Below, in pieces: positions 16,114 to 24,497 of a DNA stretch of 29,285 nucleotides. Both the position numbers and the translations under genes were made by a program. Location of the stretch: assembly GCA_023258355.1 (NCBI GenBank), contig JALQZL010000007.1, positions 1-29,285 on the forward strand, given 5' to 3'. The number at the start of each line of letters is the position of its first letter. Position 1 is the first letter of the stretch. The DNA comes from Wenzhouxiangellaceae bacterium (GTDB lineage: Bacteria; Pseudomonadota; Gammaproteobacteria; Xanthomonadales; Wenzhouxiangellaceae). Under the pieces are notes generated by a model, which made no database searches, had not been told where the DNA came from, and saw nothing but the letters and a program-made list of their open reading frames with translations.

Positions 16114-17055
16114 CTAGAGATCACCCCAAATCAGGGTGCCCACTCGGTACCACACTGGTACCGTCAAAACCGAGAGCATGACTGACCACGCCACCATGCC
16201 ATTGGCCAAGTCAGGTGCAAGCCGAGCACGACTTAGTAACGCTGCTGCCGTGATCATTGCTGGCATCGCAGCTTCAAGCAGCACCACTTGTATCACCGCG
16301 GGATCAAAGCTCAGCCAGTGGCTCGCTGCCCAAAAAACGATCGTCACCAGTGAAGGGATGCCCAAGAGCTTGGCCACAACACCAAAGATGAGTGGCTTTC
16401 TCAAGCCATGCCCCATTTGCCACTTAAGACTCAGACCAATGGCCACGGTCACGATTGGTAACAATGCATCTGCTAGGGCCTCAAAGACAAAAAACCCTAC
16501 CCGTCCCAACCAATCATGGCCAAATAATAATGCCGCGCACAAAGCCAAGAACGGCGGGAACTTCACCATACGCTCAGTCATGCACCGAACACTCGGGGTT
16601 TCGCTTGCACTAAACCAACCGATGACAATCAAAACATAGGTGCACACCATCAAAAAAGAGCCGAACTGATCATAAACGACCGCCATAGATAGGTATTGCT
16701 CACCAAAGAGTGCGGTAACCAGTGGAAACCCAAGAAATGAGGTGTTACCCAATGGCAGAAGCACCAATAAAACGGCGGTCACCTCGCGGCTCCAACCTAA
16801 CCAACGGCACAGAGGAAGCACCACGAGCACAGTGACCACCAGTATGAGCCAAGGCGTAATCACTAAAGGTGCCAGTGATGCGTCGGCTGATAGGGTGGGC
16901 ACATGCAAAAGAATAAGGGCAGGCAGGCAGATGTAGATGGCCAAGTCATTAAGTCGCTTTGCAATTCGTTGCGCCGGTAGCCCGGGGACTCGCGATAAAC
17001 CCAAACCAACACCAATGAATGCAAAAATAATGACGTAGGCAAGCATACTATTCAA
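16114..17055 (-). CDS. AEC-family permease (auxin efflux carrier-like)
   Basis: An inner-membrane transporter of 313 residues with about ten hydrophobic segments. The first helix runs MLAYVIIFAFIGVGLGL, followed by LNDLAIYICLPALILL, which carries the conserved proline kink of the family. The central loop contains GWFSASETPSVR and the C-terminal half repeats the five-helix unit. Bacterial AEC proteins export or import small carboxylates such as malate; the substrate here is unknown. It lies 44 bp downstream of the TonB receptor gene on the same strand and is probably co-transcribed. ATG 17055 and ATG 17046 are both possible starts and neither has a clear ribosome binding site. Confidence 0.88.
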   Translation of the reverse strand: MNSMLAYVIIFAFIGVGLGLSRVPGLPAQRIAKRLNDLAIYICLPALILLHVPTLSADASLAPLVITPWLILVVTVLVVLPLCRWLGWSREVTAVLLVLLPLGNTSFLGFPLVTALFGEQYLSMAVVYDQFGSFLMVCTYVLIVIGWFSASETPSVRCMTERMVKFPPFLALCAALLFGHDWLGRVGFFVFEALADALLPIVTVAIGLSLKWQMGHGLRKPLIFGVVAKLLGIPSLVTIVFWAASHWLSFDPAVIQVVLLEAAMPAMITAAALLSRARLAPDLANGMVAWSVMLSVLTVPVWYRVGTLIWGDL

Positions 17056-17099
17056 GATACCCGAGGAAACCGGCAGCGTCTGTTAAGCCCCCCACAGAC

Positions 17100-19142
17100 T
17101 CAGAGAAAGTCCCAACGCAGATTGGCATAAACACTGCGGCCCGGCCCCGGCTCGAAATAGGCCCCTCGATTGGCATTAACACGCACGTTGGAAAAAAATC
17201 GCTCATCCAAAAGGTTGTTGATCCCAACGGCAATCTCATAGCCACTTTTTGTTTCATGCGGACGTGCCCACTGCATCCCAATATCAAAGAGGAGATGATC
17301 GTCTACCCAGTCCCTGTTGGCATTATCTGCAAAAAAGCCACCCACCCAATGACCACTCGCCTCAAATGTCCAATCCGGGCTTGCGCTCCATTGCACGCTC
17401 CCCCTCAGTCGATGCCGCGGAACACCGGGGAGACGATTCCCATCGAATAACTCGCCTTCGACAGCAAAACTATCAAAACTAAAATCACCGTAGCCATAAC
17501 TCAGGTCAGCCTTGACCCGATCACCCACTGACGCCTGTAACATCAGTTCTGCGCCCATTCGGGAGGTGCTGCCAGCATTGGCGTAGATATCAATACCTCC
17601 GATCGCCTCTGTGATGACAATTTCGTCATCCGTTTTTATGCGATACAGATTGGCGGTCAGATCGAGATTGGCACCGCTGTATCTAATCCCCCACTCAATA
17701 TTCCGTGCTTTGGCTGGCGAAAGCTCACGCACAAAACCGCCTGACCCGGCAAAGTCTTTGATCTCCGTGAAGCTAGGCCCCTCAAATGCATTGCCATACG
17801 AAACATAAGTGCTGAGTGTTGGATTCACCTCATAGCGCAGTCCGAGCGCATGACTGATGTTTGAATAACTCCGTTTGCTGATCCTTGGGCTAATTTGACC
17901 AAAGATATCTTTGATCTCCAGCATCAAAGCATCGTGTCTCAATCCAGCCACCCAGAGCCAATCACCCCGTCCTAGCTGTAACTGTCCATAAACACCTCGC
18001 TCCGTGGCGTACTGCAACTCGTCTTGTGTCTGGGCGAGGACTTGCCCAACTTCATTGACTCGAAACCGTTGACGATCATCTTCTTGTCTTGCCCAACCAA
18101 ACCCAAACACACCCTGCAACACATCATTCCAGCGGTGCTGAAACTCACCGTTGGTACCGAAGAATTGGCGCGCATAGACGATATTGCTTGGAAAGAATGA
18201 GCTGGGTAATTGCTGCTGGAAATCTCTTTCCAAGAAAAAAGCAGACAATGCCTGTTTACTCTTCACTGACTGTTGTCGTAGACGGACACCAAGTCTCTCT
18301 TGCTTGACAGACTGACCGGCATTCAGTGCCTCCGCCTGCCTGGCTGCTTGCCACCTATCCTCTCGAACCTCACTCAGAGTTAACCCCCCTGCATCTTCAC
18401 CGAAAGGCTGATCTAGGCCACTGAGGAAGACCGTCACCTCGGGGCCTGCGCTGAACTCATAACCTGTGGTGATATTGATTAATGATTTTTCTGTCGCGCT
18501 ATGGCGTCTTTGTCCATCGAACCTCAAAGAGGACGCACTCATCCAACCATACCAAGGCGCCACCTCCCCACCCAACTGAAGCCCAAGGCGCCTAAACCCC
18601 TGATCACCAGTCGACAGCTGGACCGAGCCTTTGGGTGGCAAACCCTTGCCGTCGAGGGTTTCAATACTGATGACACCACCTGCTGCGTTGCCGTAGAGCA
18701 TTGATATCGGGCCTTTGATCACCCGAATCGATGACAGCGCCTCTAGGTCAATGCCATCCACCTGCGCTTGGCCATCAGGCAAGGTTTCAGGGAAACCATT
18801 GTTCATCAATTCAATGCCTCTCACACCAAAAGGCGCACGAGCACCAAAGCCCCGGATGGATATCCGTAAGTTTTGAGCGAAGTTGTAACGGTTTTGAAAA
18901 AAGAGCCCTGCACTCTTGTTGAGTACTTCATCAAGCCCTAACCCTTGTTTGACCGCCTTGAAATCCTCTTCGTCGTACTCATCAATAGCCAAGGGTGGAT
19001 CAAGCGCATAGCCGCTCGCCTTCGGTGCAAACACAATGACCTTGTCTTCGGTTTCCTGACCCTCTGTTTGATCAGCTTTGTTGCCAGCAAAGCCCAATAA
19101 AGGCGTGCTCCACAAGAGGGCGGCAATTAGCAATTTAGACAA
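17100..19142 (-). CDS. TonB-dependent outer-membrane receptor, TTG start
   Basis: A 680-residue ligand-gated outer-membrane channel driven by TonB. Residues 1-19 or so form a signal peptide (LLIAALLWSTPLLGFA). A TonB-box-like DKVIVFAP follows at 33-40, then the plug domain with ISIRGFGARAPFGVRGIEL, GFPETLPDGQAQVDGIDL and IRVIKGPISMLYGNAAGGVI. The rest is a beta-barrel of alternating aromatic strands ending in GRSVYANLRWDFL. The plug resembles iron-chelate (FecA-like) receptors, but the ligand cannot be read and no Fur box was recognised. The start is TTG 19142, with GGAGAGG five bases upstream. It follows the M23 peptidase gene by 42 bp and precedes the AEC permease. Confidence 0.93.
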   Translation of the reverse strand: MSKLLIAALLWSTPLLGFAGNKADQTEGQETEDKVIVFAPKASGYALDPPLAIDEYDEEDFKAVKQGLGLDEVLNKSAGLFFQNRYNFAQNLRISIRGFGARAPFGVRGIELMNNGFPETLPDGQAQVDGIDLEALSSIRVIKGPISMLYGNAAGGVISIETLDGKGLPPKGSVQLSTGDQGFRRLGLQLGGEVAPWYGWMSASSLRFDGQRRHSATEKSLINITTGYEFSAGPEVTVFLSGLDQPFGEDAGGLTLSEVREDRWQAARQAEALNAGQSVKQERLGVRLRQQSVKSKQALSAFFLERDFQQQLPSSFFPSNIVYARQFFGTNGEFQHRWNDVLQGVFGFGWARQEDDRQRFRVNEVGQVLAQTQDELQYATERGVYGQLQLGRGDWLWVAGLRHDALMLEIKDIFGQISPRISKRSYSNISHALGLRYEVNPTLSTYVSYGNAFEGPSFTEIKDFAGSGGFVRELSPAKARNIEWGIRYSGANLDLTANLYRIKTDDEIVITEAIGGIDIYANAGSTSRMGAELMLQASVGDRVKADLSYGYGDFSFDSFAVEGELFDGNRLPGVPRHRLRGSVQWSASPDWTFEASGHWVGGFFADNANRDWVDDHLLFDIGMQWARPHETKSGYEIAVGINNLLDERFFSNVRVNANRGAYFEPGPGRSVYANLRWDFL

Positions 19143-19184
19143 TGTATCCTCTCCAAAAAACAGGCCAATAACCAGCTCTAAGGC

Positions 19185-20174
19185 TCAGGCAGTGGACTCA
19201 ACTTCATGCCCAGACCGTAATCTGGCGTTCGTGGCTGGCTCACCACCGATGACCAGGTCTGTGAAGCGCACTGGCAAGCCGCGACCATGATAAGGGTCAG
19301 GAGAGTCTTGTAGGTGAAAGTGAAGATGGGGTTCAGTGGAATGGCCGGTGTGGCCACACTGGCCTATCACTTGTCCAGCCGCGACCACGTCACCCTTCTG
19401 CACTGTCAGACTGCCCGGTGCCAAGTGAGCATAGAGACCAAATTCACTTGGTGCATGCTCAATCATCACATAGTTTCCAATAAAGTTTTTTGCCATAAAA
19501 TCACACATGCCAAAACCCAGGAGCGGAGCGTCTTTAATGCGGTCCTCAATTCTCACCACTCGACCTGGAGCCGCCGCTAGAATGGGTTCGCCATAAGCAA
19601 AGTATTGAGATAGCTTAGTGCCACTTTGGTGATGACGATTCAGTTGGTCATCTGTCTTAACAAAGTCCAATGCGTAACGTTGACCGATGATGCCCCAAGA
19701 GTGTGATGTCGTCGGTGTCATTCCACCATTGAGCACCAGCCATTTACCCACCAAAGGCAAGCGATAGGCCAGCGCACTCTTGTAGTGTTGCCGTGTCTCC
19801 CCAGTTCTCCAATCCGTCCAAGCCATCGTCAGGTTACCCACTGCCTGTCTTATCACGGCCACAAGCTGCCATGGATTGAGCACTAGCAGCAGTTGCGTGC
19901 CAAAAAAAATGGCGAGGATGCCTATTCTTCCCAGATATCTCACTGGCCCAGAGAGTGAGATCTGAGACAAATCACGCGTGGGATATTGTCCCCAGTCATC
20001 CGACCAAAGCTCCAGTGTGGAATGTTTAGAAGACCGTTTCAGAGTATTTTCGATGAGCACGTAAAAAAAGAGATAGACCAGAATAAATGCCCAACCTGGC
20101 AAGCGAAACGCCCACAGAGACTCTAGCGTCAAGGCAACGAGGAACGTCGCGGCAAGTGCGAGTACGAAATTCAT
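19185..20174 (-). CDS. Membrane-anchored M23 (LytM) metallopeptidase-domain protein
   Basis: A 329-residue protein with two N-terminal membrane helices (about 4-22 and 26-43), a third hydrophobic segment (about 84-106) and a C-terminal M23 domain. The zinc-site pattern is largely intact: SHSWGIIGQRYALDF supplies the His and Asp, YAHLAPGSL and CGHTGH follow, and HLHF lies at 283-286. M23 enzymes cut peptidoglycan cross-links. Orientation and substrate here are unknown, and an intact metal site suggests activity rather than a regulatory degenerate domain. ATG 20174 has GGAG seven bases upstream, directly abutting the T-tract of the tRNA terminator. It is first in the M23-TonB receptor-AEC run. 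Confidence 0.88.
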   Translation of the reverse strand: MNFVLALAATFLVALTLESLWAFRLPGWAFILVYLFFYVLIENTLKRSSKHSTLELWSDDWGQYPTRDLSQISLSGPVRYLGRIGILAIFFGTQLLLVLNPWQLVAVIRQAVGNLTMAWTDWRTGETRQHYKSALAYRLPLVGKWLVLNGGMTPTTSHSWGIIGQRYALDFVKTDDQLNRHHQSGTKLSQYFAYGEPILAAAPGRVVRIEDRIKDAPLLGFGMCDFMAKNFIGNYVMIEHAPSEFGLYAHLAPGSLTVQKGDVVAAGQVIGQCGHTGHSTEPHLHFHLQDSPDPYHGRGLPVRFTDLVIGGEPATNARLRSGHEVESTA

Positions 20175-20184
20175 GTGCTACTCC

Positions 20185-20210
20185 AAAAAAAAGCCCGCAC
20201 AAGGCGGGCT
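20185..20210 (-). terminator. Intrinsic terminator after tRNA-Glu
   Basis: On the minus strand AGCCCGC-CTTGT-GCGGGCT forms a 7-bp GC-rich stem with a 5-base loop, followed by an unbroken run of T residues (20191-20185). It begins ten bases after the tRNA-Glu CCA end. It lies just upstream of the M23 gene, whose Shine-Dalgarno starts right after the T-tract. Confidence 0.9.
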
Positions 20211-20219
20211 CTCTATTGA

Positions 20220-20295
20220 TGGCGTCCCCTAGGGGATTCGAACCCCTGTTACCGCCGTGAAAGGGCGGTGTCCTAGGCCTCTAGACGAAGGGGAC
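20220..20295 (-). tRNA. tRNA-Glu (anticodon TTC)
   Basis: On the minus strand the 76 bases begin GTCCCCTTCGTCTAGAGG and are nearly identical to the E. coli tRNA-Glu. The anticodon arm CCGCC-CTTTCAC-GGCGG gives anticodon TTC. The T loop is GTTCGAATC and the CCA end is encoded. It lies 63 bp downstream of tRNA-Ala. Confidence 0.98.
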
Positions 20296-20358
20296 GTTAA
20301 ACCATGAAAACTTGTTCAACGCCTAGGACGAATTTAAATTTTATACCACTTTGGGACC

Positions 20359-20434
<76 letters not shown>

Positions 20435-20449
20435 GCACCCAAGCCCGCT

Positions 20450-20477
20450 ATTTTAGCACCATTGCCTGCGGTGTCAA
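20450..20477 (-). promoter_or_regulatory. Strong promoter of the tRNA-Ala/tRNA-Glu operon
   Basis: On the minus strand there is a perfect -35 TTGACA (20477-20472), a 16-bp spacer and a -10 TAAAAT (20455-20450), followed by a GC-rich discriminator AGCGGGC. The expected start is about 9 bases before the mature tRNA-Ala. This is the best sigma70 promoter in the window. Confidence 0.85.
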
Positions 20478-20531
20478 AGGAAAATAAGGTGATTTGTCGC
20501 TTTCAACGCCCACCGAATAGACAACCCTTGC

Positions 20532-21230
20532 TTAAGCATCTAGCACCAATTGGGCCATGGTATAGACGCCGGCCGCACAAGTCCTGAGTTTGCTTGCAAC
20601 AACCAAAGCACCCTCAGCAAAAACCTGACGGTTCAAGACCTCATGCCCAATATGAATCCGCTCTCGCGCATTTTCAAACAGCACTTCGTGAATGCCAATC
20701 ACTTCCCCCTCACGCCTAGAATCGATTTGATCGACACCTAGACCCTGTTGCTCGATGGCTTGCTTCAGCGCAATGGCCGTCCCCGATGGCGCATCTTGCT
20801 TTTCTTTGTGGTGACGATCCGTGATTAGTATGCGCTCTGCTGGGAAGATCGAGGAGACTAAACGGGCAGCGTGTTCAAGGGCCAATGCCCCGAGACTGAA
20901 GTTTTTGACCACACAAATAGGGATCATCTCTGCACTGGCATGGATCATTTGTTCTGTCTCAGGAGTTAATGCTGTGGTTCCGATGACGATGGGAATCCGA
21001 TGGCTTGCTGCGAAAGCCAAAATGTGTGGCGTCTGACTAAAGTGCGAGACATCAATGATGACATCTCCTAGCGGGGAATCCACGAAGCCTGACCGAGTGG
21101 CAGTTGAAACAACCCGCAGGCTAGCGTCTGTATCAACGCAGCTTTGAATGGCCAAGCCAAGCTTTCCGGTGGCTCCACTCAGCATGATGTTCAATAAAGG
21201 TGGGGTGCACTTGGCGGATTGATCTGTCAT
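20532..21230 (-). CDS. dapB: 4-hydroxy-tetrahydrodipicolinate reductase, short form
   Basis: An NAD(P)H-dependent reductase of the diaminopimelate/lysine pathway. The nucleotide-binding loop is LSGATGKLG. The catalytic segment ITDRHHKEKQDAPSGTA keeps the two His, the Lys and the DAPSGTA loop. ERIHIGHEVLNRQVFAEGA and the Ala-rich C-terminal helix also match. The length is 232 residues against about 265-273 in most proteobacteria. The shortage lies between the Rossmann loop and GDVIIDVSHF, where E. coli has about 25 more residues. It follows dnaJ by 55 bp, the classic order, but carA does not follow; two tRNA genes do. The start is ATG 21230, with a weak Shine-Dalgarno. Confidence 0.93.
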   Translation of the reverse strand: MTDQSAKCTPPLLNIMLSGATGKLGLAIQSCVDTDASLRVVSTATRSGFVDSPLGDVIIDVSHFSQTPHILAFAASHRIPIVIGTTALTPETEQMIHASAEMIPICVVKNFSLGALALEHAARLVSSIFPAERILITDRHHKEKQDAPSGTAIALKQAIEQQGLGVDQIDSRREGEVIGIHEVLFENARERIHIGHEVLNRQVFAEGALVVASKLRTCAAGVYTMAQLVLDA

Positions 21231-21285
21231 AGGCTTCTATGATGACGCAAAAGTTGGACCAGTGCCAGACAGCGACATGACGGTC

Positions 21286-22401
21286 CTAGAGACCCATTCG
21301 ATCAAAAAAGCCTTTGACTTTATCCGCCCAGCCCTGAGACTCGGGATGATGACCACCCCCTTGCCCAGAGATTGTTTGAAATTCTTCCAACAGAGATTTT
21401 TGTTCCCTAGTCAGATTGACAGGCGTCTCAACGCTGACCCGACACAGCAAATCACCAACGCTCCTTGAGCGAACAGACTGAACACCTTTGCCCTTCAATC
21501 GAAATAGTTTCCCACTTTGAGTCCCTGCAGGTACCTTCAGCATCACAGACCCACCTAAAGTCGGCACTTTTAACTCTCCCCCGAGAGCCGCTGTCGTCAT
21601 TGGAATCGGTACCTCACAAAACAGATCATCACCTTCGCGTTCGAATAAAGGGTGTGCTGACACAATGATATCGACATACAAATCCCCAGCAGGGCCGCCT
21701 TGTCCACCTGCAGCGCCCTCACCAGCCAACCTAATGCGGTCTCCTGTATCAACGCCTGCAGGAATTTGAACCTCTAAAGTTTTCGTTTCCCTGATCTGCC
21801 CAGACCCATTACAGTCTAGACAAGGATCTTTTATAGTCTGTCCACTGCCGCCACAATTGGGGCAGGTTTGCTGCACGGAGAAAATCCCCTGCTGCATTCG
21901 GACTTGCCCCTGACCACCGCAGGTCGCACACACCTCGTGCTGCCCGGATGAGGAGCCAGAGCCGTGACAACGCTGGCATGACCCTAACGTTGGGATCTGG
22001 ATTTCCTTGGTAACGCCTCGGATGGCATCTTCAAGCTCAACACTCAACTCATAACGCAGATCCTGTCCGCGTCTGGACTGTTGACGTTGCCGACGCCGAC
22101 CACCGCCAAAGATATCGCCAAAGATATCGCCAAAAATGTCATTGATATCGCCGAAGTCTTGTGGGCCACCACCCATGCCGGAAACGCCAGCTTCACCGTA
22201 CCGATCATAGGTAGCCCGCTTCTCGGGATCCTTTAAAACCTCATAGGCCTTCTGAATTTCTTTGAATCGATCTTGAGCACTGTCATCCCCGCCATTGCGG
22301 TCGGGATGATACTTCATGGCAAGCCGACGATAAGCTTTTTTTAGTTCGGCCGCAGAAACATCTCTGGAGACACCCAACACTTCGTAGTAGTCTGCTGCCA
22401 T
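21286..22401 (-). CDS. dnaJ: Chaperone DnaJ (Hsp40)
   Basis: A co-chaperone that delivers clients to DnaK and stimulates its ATPase. The 371 residues are in canonical order: J domain with YYEVLGVSRDVSAAELKKAY and the HPD tripeptide, a Gly/Phe-rich linker (about 75-100) with the short repeat DIFGDIFGDIFGGG, then the zinc domain with four repeats CQRCHGSG, CATCGGQG, CPNCGGSG and CLDCNGSG, and two client-binding beta domains. It lies 71 bp downstream of dnaK behind a strong hairpin, which probably lowers its expression relative to dnaK. Confidence 0.98.
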   Translation of the reverse strand: MAADYYEVLGVSRDVSAAELKKAYRRLAMKYHPDRNGGDDSAQDRFKEIQKAYEVLKDPEKRATYDRYGEAGVSGMGGGPQDFGDINDIFGDIFGDIFGGGRRRQRQQSRRGQDLRYELSVELEDAIRGVTKEIQIPTLGSCQRCHGSGSSSGQHEVCATCGGQGQVRMQQGIFSVQQTCPNCGGSGQTIKDPCLDCNGSGQIRETKTLEVQIPAGVDTGDRIRLAGEGAAGGQGGPAGDLYVDIIVSAHPLFEREGDDLFCEVPIPMTTAALGGELKVPTLGGSVMLKVPAGTQSGKLFRLKGKGVQSVRSRSVGDLLCRVSVETPVNLTREQKSLLEEFQTISGQGGGHHPESQGWADKVKGFFDRMGL

Positions 22402-22420
22402 GAATACCCTCGTCTATAAA

Positions 22421-22458
22421 GCAAAAGCCGTCTCCTAGCCATGGGCTGAGGAGACGGC
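22421..22458 (-). terminator. dnaK-dnaJ intergenic hairpin (partial terminator or processing site)
   Basis: On the minus strand GCCGTCTCCT pairs perfectly with AGGAGACGGC over 10 bp. The loop can fold further (AGCC/GGCT around CAT), and TTTTGCTTT follows. A stem this strong with only a short T-tract suggests partial termination or mRNA stabilisation of the dnaK part rather than full stop, since dnaJ and dapB have no visible promoter of their own. Confidence 0.7.
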
Positions 22459-22472
22459 CAACCTCACCGTGA

Positions 22473-24395
22473 TTATTTACCGTCTTCTTCTACCTCAGTA
22501 AATTCCGCATCTACAACATCGTCTGCTGCTTCAGCCGCTGCGCTCTCGCCAGCTTCACCTGCCCCGTTGTCGGCTTGTGCCTTCTCGGCGGCCTTTTGGT
22601 AGAGCGCCGCGCCTGCTTGCTGTAGTTCACTCACCGCTGCTTCAATGGCCTCTTTATCATCGCCTTTGATCGCCTCGTCAACCTTAGCTAGAGCCGCCTC
22701 GATTTGCTGCTTGGTCGCATCATCGATCTCGTCAGCATTCTCACTCAGTGTGGTTCGTGTGGCATGCGCGATACCATCGGCGCTATTTCTCGCCGTGACC
22801 AGCTCGTTGAATTTCTTGTCCTCATCACGATGCGCTTCGGCATCTTGGACCATTTTTTCAATCTCTTCCTCAGACAGACCAGAGCCTGCCTTGATCTCGA
22901 TTCTCTGTTCACGACCCGTGGCTTTATCCTTCGCCGAAACATTCAAAATGCCGTTGGCATCAATATCAAACGCCACTTCAATCTGAGGCGTGCCTCTGGG
23001 GGCTGCAGGAATACCTGTCAAATCAAACCGACCCAAAGACTTGTTGGCCACCGCCTGCTCACGCTCGCCTTGTAACACGTGCACAGTCACCGCACTTTGA
23101 TTGTCCTCGGCAGTTGAGAAGACCTGAGAGGCCTTGGTTGGGATAGTCGTGTTTTTCTCAATCAACTTTGTGAAGACACCACCTAACGTCTCAATACCCA
23201 ACGACAGCGGGGTCACATCAAGCAGCAACACATCTTTCACATCGCCGGCCAAGACACCCCCTTGAATCGCAGCACCCATGGCCACGGCCTCATCAGGGTT
23301 CACATCTCGTCTGGCTTCGCGACCAAAAAACTCCGCCACTGTGCTTTGCACTTTTGGCATGCGAGTTTGCCCGCCAACCAAAATAACCTCGTTAATTTCG
23401 CCAACACCCAAGCCCGCATCTTTCAATGCCGTCTTACATGGCTCAATGGAGCGCTTGATGAGATCTTCTACTAAAGACTCTAATTTTGAGCGGGTCACTT
23501 TGATGACCAAGTGTTTTGGGCCGGTGGCATCTGCAGTGATGTAAGGCAGATTGACCTCTGTCTGCTCAGCTGAGGACAGTTCAATCTTGGCTCGCTCAGC
23601 GGCTTCCCGCAAACGCTGCAAGGCCAGGGGGTCATTGTGCAGATCCACCCCTTGCTCTTTCCTGAACTCATCGGCAAGGTAGTTGATTAGACGAAGGTCA
23701 AAGTCCTCACCACCCAAGAAGGTATCTCCATTGGTGGCAAGCACCTCAAACTGCTTCTCACCATCCACATCAGCGATTTCGATGATGGAGATATCAAAGG
23801 TTCCACCACCCAAGTCATAAACGGCAACGGTGCGATCAGCGCCTTGTTTGTCTAGCCCATAAGCCAAAGCTGCCGCTGTCGGCTCATTGATGATGCGTTT
23901 TACCTCCAACCCAGCGATTTTTCCCGCATCTTTGGTGGCTTGCCGCTGTGAGTCATTAAAATACGCTGGGACGGTAATCACAGCCTCTGTGACCGCCTCA
24001 CCTAAGTAATCCTCAGCGGTCTTTTTCATCTTCATCAAGACACGAGCAGAGATCTCAGGGGGCGCCATTTTTTTGCCATCTACCTCAACCCAAGCATCGC
24101 CATTGTCTGCTTCGATAATCTTGTAAGGCACCAAACCTTTGTCTTTTTGGACAACATCTTCTTTAAACTTGCGGCCGATCAGGCGCTTGACGGCATACAG
24201 CGTGCGCTCTGGGTTAGTGACCGCCTGACGTTTGGCAGGTTGACCCACCAAAACCTCTTCGTCTTTAGTAAATGCCACCGTTGAGGGCGTTGTTCGATCG
24301 CCCTCAGCATTCTCGATCACACGTGTTTTGCCGGCTTCCATCACCGCAACACATGAGTTTGTTGTGCCTAGATCAATACCAATAATTTTGCTCAT
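22473..24395 (-). CDS. dnaK: Chaperone DnaK (Hsp70)
   Basis: An ATP-driven chaperone of 640 residues with a complete architecture. The nucleotide-binding domain has IGIDLGTTNSCVAVMEAG at the start, VPAYFNDSQRQATKDAGKIA, NEPTAAALAYG, VYDLGGGTFDISIIEI and VILVGGQTRMPKVQ. The interdomain linker is VLLLDVTPLSLGIET. The substrate-binding domain has NTTIPTKASQVFSTAEDNQ, and the helical lid is followed by an Ala/Glu-rich disordered tail ending in VVDAEFTEVEEDGK, the EEVD-like bacterial C-terminus. It lies 102 bp downstream of grpE with its own heat-shock type promoter in that gap. Confidence 0.99.
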   Translation of the reverse strand: MSKIIGIDLGTTNSCVAVMEAGKTRVIENAEGDRTTPSTVAFTKDEEVLVGQPAKRQAVTNPERTLYAVKRLIGRKFKEDVVQKDKGLVPYKIIEADNGDAWVEVDGKKMAPPEISARVLMKMKKTAEDYLGEAVTEAVITVPAYFNDSQRQATKDAGKIAGLEVKRIINEPTAAALAYGLDKQGADRTVAVYDLGGGTFDISIIEIADVDGEKQFEVLATNGDTFLGGEDFDLRLINYLADEFRKEQGVDLHNDPLALQRLREAAERAKIELSSAEQTEVNLPYITADATGPKHLVIKVTRSKLESLVEDLIKRSIEPCKTALKDAGLGVGEINEVILVGGQTRMPKVQSTVAEFFGREARRDVNPDEAVAMGAAIQGGVLAGDVKDVLLLDVTPLSLGIETLGGVFTKLIEKNTTIPTKASQVFSTAEDNQSAVTVHVLQGEREQAVANKSLGRFDLTGIPAAPRGTPQIEVAFDIDANGILNVSAKDKATGREQRIEIKAGSGLSEEEIEKMVQDAEAHRDEDKKFNELVTARNSADGIAHATRTTLSENADEIDDATKQQIEAALAKVDEAIKGDDKEAIEAAVSELQQAGAALYQKAAEKAQADNGAGEAGESAAAEAADDVVDAEFTEVEEDGK

Positions 24396-24435
24396 GATTC
24401 TGTAATCCTGTCTGAATCTTGGGTCATGTCCCCTT

Positions 24436-24464
24436 AATTGGGGTTGTTGGTCGACAAATTCAAC
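24436..24464 (-). promoter_or_regulatory. Candidate sigma32 promoter of dnaK
   Basis: On the minus strand GTTGAAT (24464-24458) is followed after 14 bp by CCCCAATT (24443-24436). This compares well with the sigma32 pattern CTTGAAA - 11 to 16 bp - CCCCATNT. The -10 lies in a near-palindrome, CCCCAATTAAGGGG. The predicted start leaves a leader of about 35 bases before the dnaK ATG. Confidence 0.6.
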
Positions 24465-24497
24465 AATTCTGTGATTTTTTATTTGACTTGCGGATGC

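Noticed and set aside
16090..20295. Genomic island integrated at tRNA-Glu
   Set aside because: The accessory trio abuts the tRNA, but no integrase gene and no second copy of the tRNA 3' end was seen on the far side.
22070..22140. Tandem repeat in dnaJ as a separate repeat element
   Set aside because: The repeated GATATCGCCAAA-type unit simply encodes the DIFGD repeats of the normal Gly/Phe linker.
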